This document shows, piece by piece, positions 1 to 10,192 of a stretch of 64,000 nucleotides of DNA; position 1 is the first letter of the stretch; the number at the start of each line of letters is the position of its first letter. Origin of the DNA: Candidatus Kinetoplastidibacterium crithidiae (GTDB lineage: Bacteria; Pseudomonadota; Gammaproteobacteria; Burkholderiales; Burkholderiaceae_B); assembly GCA_019278155.1 (NCBI GenBank), contig JADMLC010000009.1, positions 62,001 through 126,000 of the forward strand. Reading direction: 5' to 3'. The notes under the pieces were generated by a model. That model worked only from the letters and a program-made list of their open reading frames with translations. It had not been told where the DNA came from and did not search any database. The position numbers and the translations under genes are program-made.

Positions 1-1
1 T

Positions 2-88
2 ATAGTGACTTGTTTTGATTCAGTGCTAATGTTTTTAGTCTTTGGGACAAGCATTGAGCACATGAGGCTGTTGTACAGCTTTTTATAA
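2..88 (+). CDS. Possible C-terminal end of a CDS that begins upstream of the window (hydrophobic, ...DSVLMFLVFGTSIEHMRLLYSFL*)
   Basis: Frame 2 is open from the window edge to TAA at 86-88; 28 hydrophobic residues; family not identifiable. Confidence 0.25.
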   Translation: MVTCFDSVLMFLVFGTSIEHMRLLYSFL

Positions 89-465
89 CCATAGAAATTT
101 TTATTTCTTATCCTATTATCATTTCTTTTGTTGTATTTTGTTTTAAAATTACGTATTAAAAAAATAACTTATAATGTATAACAAAACTTAACATTTTAAT
201 ATGCAGGAATCATATTTTATTGCTTTATAATTCTTGCCAAATTAGAAATAAGCATTAAGTTGTATAAATTAATTAATTTACTTATAAAACAAATTTTTTA
301 TTAAGTTATTTTATTTAAGTCGTAACATAATAGCAAACATGTATAACAAATTCACTATATTTAGACTTATGTTTTCCAAGTTATAGTATTTATTTAATAA
401 ATATTGTTTGCTAAATTAACATATTTGAAATTTAGCATACTATGCTTAGAATTACATAAAAAGTT

Positions 466-1272
466 TTAGTGCAAATTTTTTATCAAAAAATTGCAAACAT
501 TACTATTAAATACTTTCGGATTTCCAATATTCATACCATGTGAAGAGCCAATAATATTTATTCTTGTATTATTGGGTATAATTTGTTGTAATTTATCCAG
601 TATTTCTGGATAAGGACTTGGACTTATCGATCCTCCGATTAGCAAAGTCGGTATTGAAATCTTAGAAAGGTCTTCTATCTTTAGAATTAAAGGTGGTTCT
701 TTAGACTGTGCAATGAGAGTTTTTGCATTATCATTTACCATTTGTTTAAACCAACTTACCATTCTTGCCCAGGTATTTTGTCCGCTTACTGTATCAATAA
801 ATAGTTGTAAACCTTCTTCTTGTTTATTATCAATAATTAATTTGCTTGATTTAATTCGAAAATCATCATTGTCATCAAATATTTTGTCTACTCCTTCTAT
901 TTTAAATCCTCCAGGATCTGCTAATATAAGTTTGTCTACTATATCTGGTTCTTCAATAGCTGTCTTTATTGATATAGCTCCACCTCTTGAATGTCCCAAC
1001 AAATAAACAGGACGATCAATAATTTTTTTTATGAATGTTATTAAGTCACTAGAATGTTGCTTTATGGAGAACTTTTCATGGTCATCGTTACAATTATTTG
1101 GCCAGTAATGCCTTAAATTGATTAAATATACTTCAAAGAAGCTACTAAAAGCATCTATCTGTTTTTTCCAGTATCTGCTATCACATAATGAACCATGTAC
1201 CATAACAATGGGCTTACCTTTGCCAATTTTGTTATAATATAATGTGTAATTGTTAATTTCTGTTGCGATCAT
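466..1272 (-). CDS. Alpha/beta hydrolase
   Basis: GHSRGG nucleophile elbow, VMVHGSLCDSRYW oxyanion region, C-terminal SSHGMN histidine. Confidence 0.85.
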   Translation of the reverse strand: MIATEINNYTLYYNKIGKGKPIVMVHGSLCDSRYWKKQIDAFSSFFEVYLINLRHYWPNNCNDDHEKFSIKQHSSDLITFIKKIIDRPVYLLGHSRGGAISIKTAIEEPDIVDKLILADPGGFKIEGVDKIFDDNDDFRIKSSKLIIDNKQEEGLQLFIDTVSGQNTWARMVSWFKQMVNDNAKTLIAQSKEPPLILKIEDLSKISIPTLLIGGSISPSPYPEILDKLQQIIPNNTRINIIGSSHGMNIGNPKVFNSNVCNFLIKNLH

Positions 1273-1310
1273 AGTAGCATTAATTTTGTAATGAATATTT
1301 GTTGGTAATG

Positions 1311-1976
1311 TTAATTTATCATTTTTAGTTTCTTTTCAGCTTTTAAAGAAACCTCTGAGTTTTTATATTGTTTTATTACTGTTTTTAAAATTTCTGTAGC
1401 ACCTGAGATATCGTTCAGAGCTATTTTACTGTCTGCAATTGTGATTAGAGCTTCTGGAACTCTATTTGTTGAGTTGTTTTTAATATATCCTTGTAGTTGT
1501 GTTATTGATTCTTTAAATTTGCCAAGTTTATATTTGCAAACTCCCGAGTAAAACTTGATTTCGTTTATTAGTTTAATGTCATAATTCATTTCTAGAATTT
1601 TATTGAATCTCTCCTCAGCCTCTGAGTATTTTTCATTTTTTAATAACTCTAGAGCGATTTTGAATTCTTGTTCCAACATATCTTCTGATTTTTTTTCTGG
1701 AATAATAACTTTAGAATTTTTAGTGCTATTATTTTCAACATTATTATTCTTAATAATTTCAACTTGATTTAGAATGCTTGCTAGTTCATGTTCTAGCATA
1801 TTAAGACGATTCAGCAATCCTAGATTAGATTTTTTTATGTTATCTATCTGTAATTGCATATCACTAGTTTTTGATGCAGCGTAAAAAGGTAACAGTAGTG
1901 TTATGAAAATTATTATGAATGATAGTATTTTTTTCATATGTAATGTATATATAAACTTATTATTTCTAGTAAACAT
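1311..1976 (-). CDS. ybgF: Tol-Pal system protein YbgF/CpoB, TPR-containing
   Basis: Signal peptide, coiled-coil N-terminus, TPR-like C-terminus; directly downstream of pal. Confidence 0.85.
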   Translation of the reverse strand: MFTRNNKFIYTLHMKKILSFIIIFITLLLPFYAASKTSDMQLQIDNIKKSNLGLLNRLNMLEHELASILNQVEIIKNNNVENNSTKNSKVIIPEKKSEDMLEQEFKIALELLKNEKYSEAEERFNKILEMNYDIKLINEIKFYSGVCKYKLGKFKESITQLQGYIKNNSTNRVPEALITIADSKIALNDISGATEILKTVIKQYKNSEVSLKAEKKLKMIN

Positions 1977-2474
1977 TTATTTATAACATATAATGTCAAC
2001 TCGTCGATTTTTTGCCAAATTTTCTTCGCAATTTTCTTCGCCATAGTTAGAATGATCTAATATAGAATTTGTTTTACCGAGACTTATAACCTCAATTTGA
2101 TTGTCACTAATACCTAAAACCTTAATTATTTTATATACGGCATAAGCTCTGCGTTGTCCTAGCGCGAGATTATATTCGAATCCTCCATTCTGATCTGTGT
2201 TTCCAATAATTTTTATTTTTAAAGAATGATTATCTAATATCGGAAATACAAAATCTTCTATTTCTGTTATATGCTCATCAGAAATAATATAGCTATTTTT
2301 ATCAAAAAAAACATGAGTTTTTTTCATGGTTTTATTTATTCTGTTTATTTGATTGCCCGGATATAATTCATATAACGAACAAGATGCTAGTGTAATATTT
2401 AATAAAAGTAATATAAGAATAGCAATGCTTTTTTTTATATAGGAATTGATTATATTAGTCGATCTGTTTTTCAT
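1977..2474 (-). CDS. pal: Peptidoglycan-associated lipoprotein Pal (OmpA-like)
   Basis: Lipobox LASC, FDKNSYII, GNTDQNGGFEYNLALGQRRA, NRRVDI motifs. Confidence 0.93.
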   Translation of the reverse strand: MKNRSTNIINSYIKKSIAILILLLLNITLASCSLYELYPGNQINRINKTMKKTHVFFDKNSYIISDEHITEIEDFVFPILDNHSLKIKIIGNTDQNGGFEYNLALGQRRAYAVYKIIKVLGISDNQIEVISLGKTNSILDHSNYGEENCEENLAKNRRVDIICYK

Positions 2475-3751
2475 TTAATTATAGGTCCCCACGAAGGATC
2501 AAATACTTCATAATTTGATTTTTCTTGAATTTTTTTTATTTGTGAGTTAAATAGTGATATTTGTGCTATAGAATTCATACCTTTTTCATTGATGTAAGAG
2601 TAGATTAAATATTCTCCATTTGGTGATATAGATGGAGATTGATCATGCTTTCCTGACGTAATCAATTCTTCTTTTTTTGATGACAAATCGAGAGAATATA
2701 TATTAAAATCATTATCAACTTTTTTTACATAAATTATCATGTTTTTATTAGGAAGTGCTACAGGTGAGCCATTGTAATCGCCATCAAAAGTAAGCCTTGT
2801 GATATTCTGACCATACAAATCAGTTGAATATATCTGATAACTACCGCTTCTATCACTTGCAAATAAGATATTTTTCCCATCAGAAGAAAAGCAAGCTTCA
2901 GTATCGCATGCTGATGATTTAATTAATCTTCTAAAAGAATTTGTTGCGACATCTAATATATAGATTTGAGACAATCCAGTTTCCGTCATAGTTAGAACTA
3001 TTTTTTCTCCATCTGGGGACCAAGATGGAGCACTATTGCTTCCTTTTTGATTAGCTATAATAACTCTATTAGATGTAAATAGATCATGCATATATGTTAT
3101 TGCTCTACCAGTTTCAAAACTTACATAAAGAATTTTGCTTCCATCTGGAGACCATTTTATTGATGTTATCGGCTTTGATGACCTAAGGGCTATTTGCTGG
3201 TTTTTGCCATCATGATCGGTGATTTGCAATTCGAAAATATTATTCTTTTTAACTATATAAGCTAATCGTGAAGTAAATATGCCTTTATTTCCTGTACTGG
3301 TTTCATATATTCTGTCGGAGATTATATGAGATATTCTTGTAATATCTTTTATTGATCCAGAGAATGATACTTTATCCAAGAAATTCTCTAAGTTTTCAAG
3401 AGTGAAATTTATTTCGTAAAGGTCATCTTGTAGATGGTTTACTTGTATAGAAACCATATAGTCGAAGTTATTTTTTCTAAGGAATCTGTTATAAATATTT
3501 TTTCTTTTATCTTTGTCTGAAACTTTTATTATCTTAAATTTGTTTGTACTCAATAAATTATTTCGTATTGTTTCTATAATTTTCTGCCCTTCATATGTAT
3601 TGTTATCATATTCATGTATTTTAATATTAAATTCTTTTGCTATTGATTGATTCTTATCTATGACTGGCTGTGCAGTTACCTGAGTAAAGTATGAAAAGAT
3701 AGCTAGAAAAAATAAAATTGCTGATACCAATTTTTCTTTACGAATATTCAT
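2471..3751 (-). CDS. tolB: Tol-Pal system beta-propeller protein TolB
   Basis: Repeated WSPDG/PSWSPDG propeller motifs; adjacent to pal. Confidence 0.95.
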   Translation of the reverse strand: MNIRKEKLVSAILFFLAIFSYFTQVTAQPVIDKNQSIAKEFNIKIHEYDNNTYEGQKIIETIRNNLLSTNKFKIIKVSDKDKRKNIYNRFLRKNNFDYMVSIQVNHLQDDLYEINFTLENLENFLDKVSFSGSIKDITRISHIISDRIYETSTGNKGIFTSRLAYIVKKNNIFELQITDHDGKNQQIALRSSKPITSIKWSPDGSKILYVSFETGRAITYMHDLFTSNRVIIANQKGSNSAPSWSPDGEKIVLTMTETGLSQIYILDVATNSFRRLIKSSACDTEACFSSDGKNILFASDRSGSYQIYSTDLYGQNITRLTFDGDYNGSPVALPNKNMIIYVKKVDNDFNIYSLDLSSKKEELITSGKHDQSPSISPNGEYLIYSYINEKGMNSIAQISLFNSQIKKIQEKSNYEVFDPSWGPIIK

Positions 3752-3758
3752 TTTTTTC

Positions 3759-4235
3759 CTATTCTTCGCGTGTTTTATAGATTATATGTAGTTGATAGTC
3801 TTCATTAGAAACTTGTTTTGTTATGAGTTCGTCACATCTTAATATGCCTATTTCAACAGCTTTATCTAAGGTGATATTTTTAGATGATTTTATCAAATTT
3901 AATTTATTTGGCTCAGTTTTTTTATTTATTTTAAATAGAAATTCTACTGCTTGATTATTCTCTAATTGTTGATACGAAAATCTAGGGTAGATTATTCCTG
4001 AGAGAATACATGTTTTTATGTCTTTTTTAGTTTGTTCATTTAAAACAGTTTTTTTTGGTGAATATAAAGCTATATTATTTTGATTTTTATCTTTTATTTC
4101 TTCATTATATTTATTGGAAGCAAATGTATTAAGTTGTATATAGATCAAGAATAAATACAATAAAATTATGAAGCTGAGTGTTTTTTTATGTTTAATAATT
4201 TTCATCTTTTGGGGTGATAAGAAGTACTTAGTCAT
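3759..4235 (-). CDS. tolA: Shortened TolA-like protein (TM anchor plus C-terminal domain III)
   Basis: C-terminus IKTCILSGIIYPRF...KLNLIKSSKNITLDKAVEIGILRCDELI matches the TolA C-terminal pattern; position between tolB and tolQ. Confidence 0.7.
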   Translation of the reverse strand: MTKYFLSPQKMKIIKHKKTLSFIILLYLFLIYIQLNTFASNKYNEEIKDKNQNNIALYSPKKTVLNEQTKKDIKTCILSGIIYPRFSYQQLENNQAVEFLFKINKKTEPNKLNLIKSSKNITLDKAVEIGILRCDELITKQVSNEDYQLHIIYKTREE

Positions 4236-4355
4236 ATATGAATATGAATTCCCAGAATACTCATATTTAATGAATGTAAATTCTAAATATTTAAAATACC
4301 AACAACATAAAAAAATGTCTTATTTTGTTAATTCTATCTGTATATGATTTATCGT

Positions 4356-5000
4356 TTATTTTTTTATGTTTTGTCTTTGTATTATAGTTAAAAGATCTTT
4401 TATAAAAATTCTGGATTCCATAGAATATTTTTTTGTCTTTTTTGTTATATAGAGATAAATTGTTTCTGACAATGATGACACTAATATAGTTATTATGACT
4501 AATAATATTGACTCCATTGCTCGAGGCATCAATAAAGTAGAATCAAGATTTTGTTGTTTGAAAAAATAGTTAATTATTTCAACATTATGTATTATGAAGC
4601 CTAATATTCCGATATAGAAAATACTGTTAGTTAGAATATATATCCCATCAATTTTATTTTGTATATTTAGTATTTCTTTTATTAAAATTACTTCCATAGC
4701 ATTTTTAGCAGAATTATTTCTTTCTAAAAATTGAGACCTAGAGAATTCAGTCATCCCCAAATCAAAGATTTTAGCTATAGGTGCTTTATTTTTTATATTA
4801 TGATTTTTCTTTTGTAAATCTATTAAATTTACTCCCGACCAGAATTCTTTTGTGAATTTTTTATTATTCTTTGAATGAGCATTTAGCATCGTTATAGTTT
4901 TTGTTGCGGTTTTAAGGAATAAAAACATAATGATAGATTGATAGATTATTATTATTTTTGTTATTAAGCTTAGATTGCAATAGATTGAAATTAAAGACAT
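4356..5000 (-). CDS. tolQ: Divergent TolQ (MotA/TolQ/ExbB family)
   Basis: FWSGVNL, three TM helices and LLTIIQRQ match TolQ layout; conserved channel motifs strongly altered. Confidence 0.65.
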   Translation of the reverse strand: MSLISIYCNLSLITKIIIIYQSIIMFLFLKTATKTITMLNAHSKNNKKFTKEFWSGVNLIDLQKKNHNIKNKAPIAKIFDLGMTEFSRSQFLERNNSAKNAMEVILIKEILNIQNKIDGIYILTNSIFYIGILGFIIHNVEIINYFFKQQNLDSTLLMPRAMESILLVIITILVSSLSETIYLYITKKTKKYSMESRIFIKDLLTIIQRQNIKK

Positions 5001-5061
5001 GCTTAGACCTTGTTTTTCATATTGTTTATTATTCTGAAAATTTTCTTAAAGTATTCATTTT

Positions 5062-6789
5062 TTATAAAGCATCCAAAATTTTTGTGAGCTCTTGTAATGT
5101 TTCGTCTATAGGAATTTTTATTGATTCATTTGGTGATTTTCTAACTTTAATTTCAATTAAATTGTGTTCCAAATCTTTAGGTCCTATATTAATTCTACAT
5201 GGTATTCCTATCAAATCCCATTCTGCAAACATTATCCCTGGTCTGGTGTCTCTGTCATCGAGAATTACATCAATATTGTGTGCTTTAAGCAAATTGTAGA
5301 TTTTTATAGACATCTTTTTTATATGGTCATGTTTCCACCCTATTGGGCAGATAACTACTTCAAATGGTGCTATAGATTTTGGCCAAATCATGCCTAGAGA
5401 ATCATTATTCTGTTCGATAGCTGCCGCCATTACTCTAGTTATTCCTATGCCATAGCACCCCATTTGTAAAAATTCTTTTTCACCAGATTTATTTAAAAAA
5501 GATGCTCTTAAATCTTGGGAGTATTTCGTCCCCAGGAAAAATATATGACCAACTTCTATGCCTTTTTGTAGAGAAAAAGAGCCATTGCCATCAGGCAAGG
5601 GATCCCCTTCAACAACATTTCTTATGTCTGCAATCATATCTGGTTCTTTAAGGTTTATTGACCAATTGGCACCAGTATAGTGCGCATTTTTTTTGTTGGC
5701 TCCACAAGCAAAATCACTCATGTTTGCAACTGTAGTGTCTGCTACAATACAAACTGGTTTTGCTATATTGATCGGTCCAATATATCCTGGAGGACAATTG
5801 AAATATTCTTCTATTTCATTTGATGTTGCAAAACGATAATTATCTATTCCTAATATTTTTTTTGCCTTCACCTCATTTAGTGAGTGGTCTCCTCTGATTA
5901 ATAGTAAGAATATATGTGTAATATTATCGTCTTCACTTGCTAAAACAATAGATTTGATTGTTTTAGTAATTGGTATCTGCAAGAATTCTGATAGCTTTTC
6001 ACAGGTTGTTATTTCTGGAGTTGGGACAAGTATCATTGTTTCTTCGGCCTCTTGTCTTTTATTTAATAGGCAAGGCGCTACTGCTAATTCTAAATTGGCT
6101 GCATAATTTGATTTTTTATCATAGGCTATTGTATCTTCTCCTGTTTCAGCCAATACATGGAATTCATGGCTGTATGTTCCTCCTATAGATCCGGTATCGG
6201 CAGAAACAGCGCAGAAATTGAGCGAGATTCTTCTAAAAATTTCTGAATAGGTCTCGAACATAACATGATAGCTTTTTAAAGCGTCCTCTTCACTAACATC
6301 AAAAGAATAAGCGTCTTTCATTATAAATTCTCTACTTCGCAACATGCCAAATCTTGGTCTTACTTCATCACGAAATTTAGTTTGAATATGATAAAAAGTT
6401 AATGGTAATTGTTTATAACTATATATTTCATTTCTAGCTATATCTGATATAACTTCCTCTGATGTTGGTTGCAATACGAAATTGCGATTGTGTCTATCTT
6501 TAAATCTCAGTAATTCAGGGCCATATTCCTCTATTCTTCGAGATTCTTGCCATAGCTCAGCAGGTTGTACGATGGGCATAAGTATCTCTATGGCACCAGA
6601 TTTCGCCATCTCCTCTCTGACAATATTTTCTATTTTTCTTAGAACTCTTATGCCTATTGGCATTATGTTATAAATTCCTCCTGCTAATTTTCGTATCATC
6701 CCAGATTTAATCATTAGTTGATGGCTGATAATTTCTGCTTCAGAAGGTGTTTCTTTTGCTGTGTGTATGTGATATTTAGTGGCGTACAT
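5062..6789 (-). CDS. proS: Prolyl-tRNA synthetase
   Basis: Full length, class II aaRS motifs (LQPTSEEVI, FRDEVRPRFGMLRSREFIMKDAYSF, GIGITRVMAA). Confidence 0.97.
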   Translation of the reverse strand: MYATKYHIHTAKETPSEAEIISHQLMIKSGMIRKLAGGIYNIMPIGIRVLRKIENIVREEMAKSGAIEILMPIVQPAELWQESRRIEEYGPELLRFKDRHNRNFVLQPTSEEVISDIARNEIYSYKQLPLTFYHIQTKFRDEVRPRFGMLRSREFIMKDAYSFDVSEEDALKSYHVMFETYSEIFRRISLNFCAVSADTGSIGGTYSHEFHVLAETGEDTIAYDKKSNYAANLELAVAPCLLNKRQEAEETMILVPTPEITTCEKLSEFLQIPITKTIKSIVLASEDDNITHIFLLLIRGDHSLNEVKAKKILGIDNYRFATSNEIEEYFNCPPGYIGPINIAKPVCIVADTTVANMSDFACGANKKNAHYTGANWSINLKEPDMIADIRNVVEGDPLPDGNGSFSLQKGIEVGHIFFLGTKYSQDLRASFLNKSGEKEFLQMGCYGIGITRVMAAAIEQNNDSLGMIWPKSIAPFEVVICPIGWKHDHIKKMSIKIYNLLKAHNIDVILDDRDTRPGIMFAEWDLIGIPCRINIGPKDLEHNLIEIKVRKSPNESIKIPIDETLQELTKILDAL

Positions 6790-6878
6790 GTTTTCTGTCG
6801 TTATTTAAATGTTTATAATAATATTTATATTGTCCATTGTACTAAATTGTACTGAATTTGATTAGGTAGACTATCATC

Positions 6879-7361
6879 ATGTTAGATAGCGAGGGATATC
6901 GTTCTAATGTTGGAATCATTATTGTAAATTGTAAAAATGAAATTTTTTGGGGGAAAAGGATAAAAGAAAATTCGTGGCAGTTACCGCAAGGGGGTGTGAA
7001 ACAAGGAGAATCTCTGGAAGAGGCTATGTATAGAGAGCTTCATGAAGAAGTGGGGTTAAGACCAGAACATGTGAGGATAATAGGGAGAACTAAAGAGTGG
7101 TTACATTACAACGTTCCTATAAATTTTATTCGCAAAGAATGTAGAGGCTTTTATAAGGGGCAAAAACAAATATGGTTTCTCTTGAGGCTAATCGGGCAAG
7201 ATAGTGATGTTTGCTTATGCTCTACAAGACATCCAGAGTTTGACGAATGGAAGTGGCGAGATTATTGGACTACATTGGATGTAGCCATAGACTTTAAGAG
7301 AAAAGTTTATAGTCAAGCCTTAAAGGAGTTATCTGTGATATTATTTCCAAGTGGGACGTAA
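6879..7361 (+). CDS. rppH: RNA pyrophosphohydrolase RppH (Nudix)
   Basis: Nudix box [36 protein letters not shown] start. Confidence 0.95.
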   Translation: MLDSEGYRSNVGIIIVNCKNEIFWGKRIKENSWQLPQGGVKQGESLEEAMYRELHEEVGLRPEHVRIIGRTKEWLHYNVPINFIRKECRGFYKGQKQIWFLLRLIGQDSDVCLCSTRHPEFDEWKWRDYWTTLDVAIDFKRKVYSQALKELSVILFPSGT

Positions 7362-7429
7362 TTACTTATTTGTTTTATAAAAAGTTTTACATTTTTTATT
7401 AATTTTCAAGATAAATATATCAACTAAAC

Positions 7430-7918
7430 ATGTTAGAAAATATAGAAAAACTTTCTTTGTTAGTAGATAAATTAACAGATTATTCTATTAAGTTATCTTC
7501 TGAAAACCTTGCGTTGCAATCAAACAATAAATATGCAGAGGATGAGATAGCTTATCTTAAAAAGAATTTTGTTGATCAAGAATCAGAACTTGCGTCTTTA
7601 AGGGCTAAATCTAAAAAACTAGAAGATCTTGTTTTTGTCCTTCAAATAGACATAAAAAAAGTAGAGGAAGATTTACGTGCTCAATTGACGCAGAAAGAAA
7701 TTGTCTTGAATGAAAAAGAAGTTGCCTGGAGTGAAAAAGAAAAATCTCATCTATCTTGTATAGCTAAATTAGAAGAGGAAATTTTGTCTTTAGAACATAA
7801 AAATGCCCATCTTAGAGAAAGTATTTTAAGTGGCGTAGATAGGTTAAAAAGATTTAAAGATATTTTGCCTGTATTTGACGTTGACGTAAAGAATGGAGAT
7901 ATAAATGGAGCAGCTTGA
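7430..7918 (+). CDS. Coiled-coil protein encoded upstream of zapA
   Basis: Heptad-rich Leu/Glu/Lys sequence; overlaps zapA start; similar genes precede zapA in betaproteobacteria. Confidence 0.6.
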   Translation: MLENIEKLSLLVDKLTDYSIKLSSENLALQSNNKYAEDEIAYLKKNFVDQESELASLRAKSKKLEDLVFVLQIDIKKVEEDLRAQLTQKEIVLNEKEVAWSEKEKSHLSCIAKLEEEILSLEHKNAHLRESILSGVDRLKRFKDILPVFDVDVKNGDINGAA

Positions 7919-8216
7919 TACAGTTGTATTAGGTAGAGAATACTCTTTTAGGTGCTCAAAGGATGAAAAAGATAATCTGATTGAAGCAGTAAATTATTTT
8001 AACAGATTAACATCTCAAATTCAGGATTCTGCCAAAAATTTCACTAATGAAAGGGTGGCAGTGATGGCTGCTTTACAAATTGCTAGTGAGTTAATGAGCA
8101 CGAAAGTTTTAGAATCGGGAAATTCTTTTGAGTCAGGAGTTTCAATGGGGGAGATAAGTAAGAAAATAGATTCCATTATTTTTAAAATAGAATCTATTTT
8201 AAAAAAAACAAAATGA
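7905..8216 (+). CDS. zapA: Cell division protein ZapA
   Basis: MEQLDTVVLGREYSFRCSKDEKDNLIEAVNYFN, typical ZapA N-terminus and length. Confidence 0.85.
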   Translation: MEQLDTVVLGREYSFRCSKDEKDNLIEAVNYFNRLTSQIQDSAKNFTNERVAVMAALQIASELMSTKVLESGNSFESGVSMGEISKKIDSIIFKIESILKKTK

Positions 8217-8218
8217 TT

Positions 8219-9010
8219 CTATTTTTTTTTACTTAGCGCATAATAAAGCATAAACCCGCTGATTATCATCAATATCGAGAGTATTTGCCCCATACTATAA
8301 TTGCTATTATAAATATATATAATATAGTCGGGCTCTCTCCAAATTTCTCCTATGCATCTTAGTATTCCATAGAATATTAAGAATATTGCACTAGTTTGTC
8401 CCGATAGTCTTGTTTTTTTATATAAAAATATTTGTATTATTATGAATAATACAGGGCCTTCTAATATACACTCGTATAGTTGAGAAGGATGGCGATATAT
8501 ATTATCATTTGTGGTTAGGAAAATAACCCCCCATGGAAGGTTGGTTGGGGTTCCACAAAGTTCGCCATTTATAAAATTTCCTATTCTTCCTAATGCTAGG
8601 GCTATAGGAACAGCCTGAGCGATTAGGTCAGATACTGCCCAGAATGATATTTTTTTATTCTTAGTATAGCAATACATAGATATTATTACCCCTATTATGC
8701 CTCCATGGAAAGACATGCCTCCATTTCTTATGTAAAATACCTCTACTAAATGATTGTAGAAGTAATTTGCTTTATAGAATATTACATAACCTAGCCGTCC
8801 TCCTATTATTGCTGATATCATTCCCCAATATAGAATATCTTCTAAATTCTTCTTTGTTATTTTGGTGTATTTTGGTCTAGAAATATTTCTTAAACTTATT
8901 ATGTATATAAGTATTAATCCAATTAAGTACATAATGCCATACCAATATACATGGAAATTTCCTATTGATATTGCTATTGGGTTGATGTATATGGGTTGTT
9001 CTATTATCAT
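8219..9010 (-). CDS. lgt: Prolipoprotein diacylglyceryl transferase
   Basis: [34 protein letters not shown](C)G, RHPSQLYE motifs. Confidence 0.96.
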   Translation of the reverse strand: MIIEQPIYINPIAISIGNFHVYWYGIMYLIGLILIYIISLRNISRPKYTKITKKNLEDILYWGMISAIIGGRLGYVIFYKANYFYNHLVEVFYIRNGGMSFHGGIIGVIISMYCYTKNKKISFWAVSDLIAQAVPIALALGRIGNFINGELCGTPTNLPWGVIFLTTNDNIYRHPSQLYECILEGPVLFIIIQIFLYKKTRLSGQTSAIFLIFYGILRCIGEIWREPDYIIYIYNSNYSMGQILSILMIISGFMLYYALSKKK

Positions 9011-9060
9011 ATTGTCGAAGGTATTTTTTGCCTTCGTTTCTTCGTTCTTTAGGAATCTTC

Positions 9061-9372
9061 ATGAAAAACCAAAAGATTCGCATTCGTTTGAAAGCTTTTG
9101 ATTATAAGTTAATAGATCAATCTGCTGCAGAAATAGTTGATACAGCAAAGAGAACTGGGGCTGTTGTTAGAGGTCCAGTCCCATTACCTAGCCGTATTCG
9201 GCGTTATGATTTATTGCGTTCCCCACATGTTAATAAAACATCACGAGATCAGTTTGAAATTCGTACTCATCAAAGATTGATGGATATAGTTGATCCTACT
9301 GATAAAACTGTTGATGCTTTAATGAGACTTGATTTGCCAGCAGGTGTTGATGTAGAAATTGCTTTGCAGTAA
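9061..9372 (+). CDS. rpsJ: 30S ribosomal protein S10
   Basis: [37 protein letters not shown] track extends to 9028, true start likely 9061. Confidence 0.97.
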   Translation: MKNQKIRIRLKAFDYKLIDQSAAEIVDTAKRTGAVVRGPVPLPSRIRRYDLLRSPHVNKTSRDQFEIRTHQRLMDIVDPTDKTVDALMRLDLPAGVDVEIALQ

Positions 9373-9485
9373 TGTGTTTTTATAGTAATATCTCTTGTTA
9401 TTTATAATAGGTGTATTATTATAAAATGAATTTTGTTAGTTTTTGTATATTTTATTAGAAAAACAATCGACCAATCGTAGTCGAA

Positions 9486-10190
9486 ATGGAGAAAATAATG
9501 TCAGAATCGACAGCTAATTCTGCGGCGTATAGGCTAGGAATGGTAGGTCGCAAAATTGGCATGACTCGTATATTTACAGAGGATGGAGAATCCATTCCTG
9601 TAACTGTAGTTGATGTGTCAAATAATCGCATAACCCAAATCAAGTCACAGGAAATTGATGGCTATGATGCTGTGCAAGTTTCTTATGGTTCTCGTAAAAC
9701 TTCACGTTTATCTAAATCTCAGATCGGACACTATTCCAAAGCTGCTGTAGAGGCTGGTAGTGTTCTTAAAGAATTTAGGTTGAGCCATGAACAATTAAAG
9801 AATCTTTCTATAGGTTCTTTAATTAATGTGGATAGTGTTTTCCATAATGGTGAGTATGTAGATGTCACAGGAACAAGTATAGGAAAGGGTTTTGCTGGGA
9901 CTATCAAACGCCATAACTTTGGTTCCCAGAGAAATTCTCATGGTAACTCTCGTTCTCACAGAGTGCCTGGTTCTATTGGTCAAGCACAAGATCCAGGTAG
10001 AGTTTTTCCTGGAAAAAAAATGTCTGGTCACATGGGTTCAGTAAAACGGACAATACAAAATCTTGAGATTATAAAAGTAGATACTGAAAGAAATTTGCTT
10101 TTATTAAAAGGTGCTGTTCCTGGTTATTCGGATGCTGATTTGATAGTGAGGCCAGCTATTAAGAAAATTTTTAAAAATAGGGGGCTATAG
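9486..10190 (+). CDS. rplC: 50S ribosomal protein L3 (alternative start 9498)
   Basis: [49 protein letters not shown]. Confidence 0.97.
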   Translation: MEKIMSESTANSAAYRLGMVGRKIGMTRIFTEDGESIPVTVVDVSNNRITQIKSQEIDGYDAVQVSYGSRKTSRLSKSQIGHYSKAAVEAGSVLKEFRLSHEQLKNLSIGSLINVDSVFHNGEYVDVTGTSIGKGFAGTIKRHNFGSQRNSHGNSRSHRVPGSIGQAQDPGRVFPGKKMSGHMGSVKRTIQNLEIIKVDTERNLLLLKGAVPGYSDADLIVRPAIKKIFKNRGL

Positions 10191-10192
10191 TA

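Noticed and set aside
1-465. Searched for tRNA, RNA gene or promoter structure in the opening spacer
   Set aside because: Only low-complexity AT-rich sequence apart from the possible C-terminal CDS end at 2-88.
713-1006. Plus-strand ORF opposite the alpha/beta hydrolase, and many similar antisense ORFs in the track (for example 5970-6188, 14648-15088, 20737-21096, 32413-32718, 61719-62147)
   Set aside because: Each lies antisense to a well-supported conserved gene, has no recognisable family motif, and is expected by chance opposite biased codons.
9028-9060. N-terminal extension [11 protein letters not shown] on rpsJ
   Set aside because: S10 normally begins near [14 protein letters not shown]; the extension is an upstream in-frame ATG overlapping the spacer.
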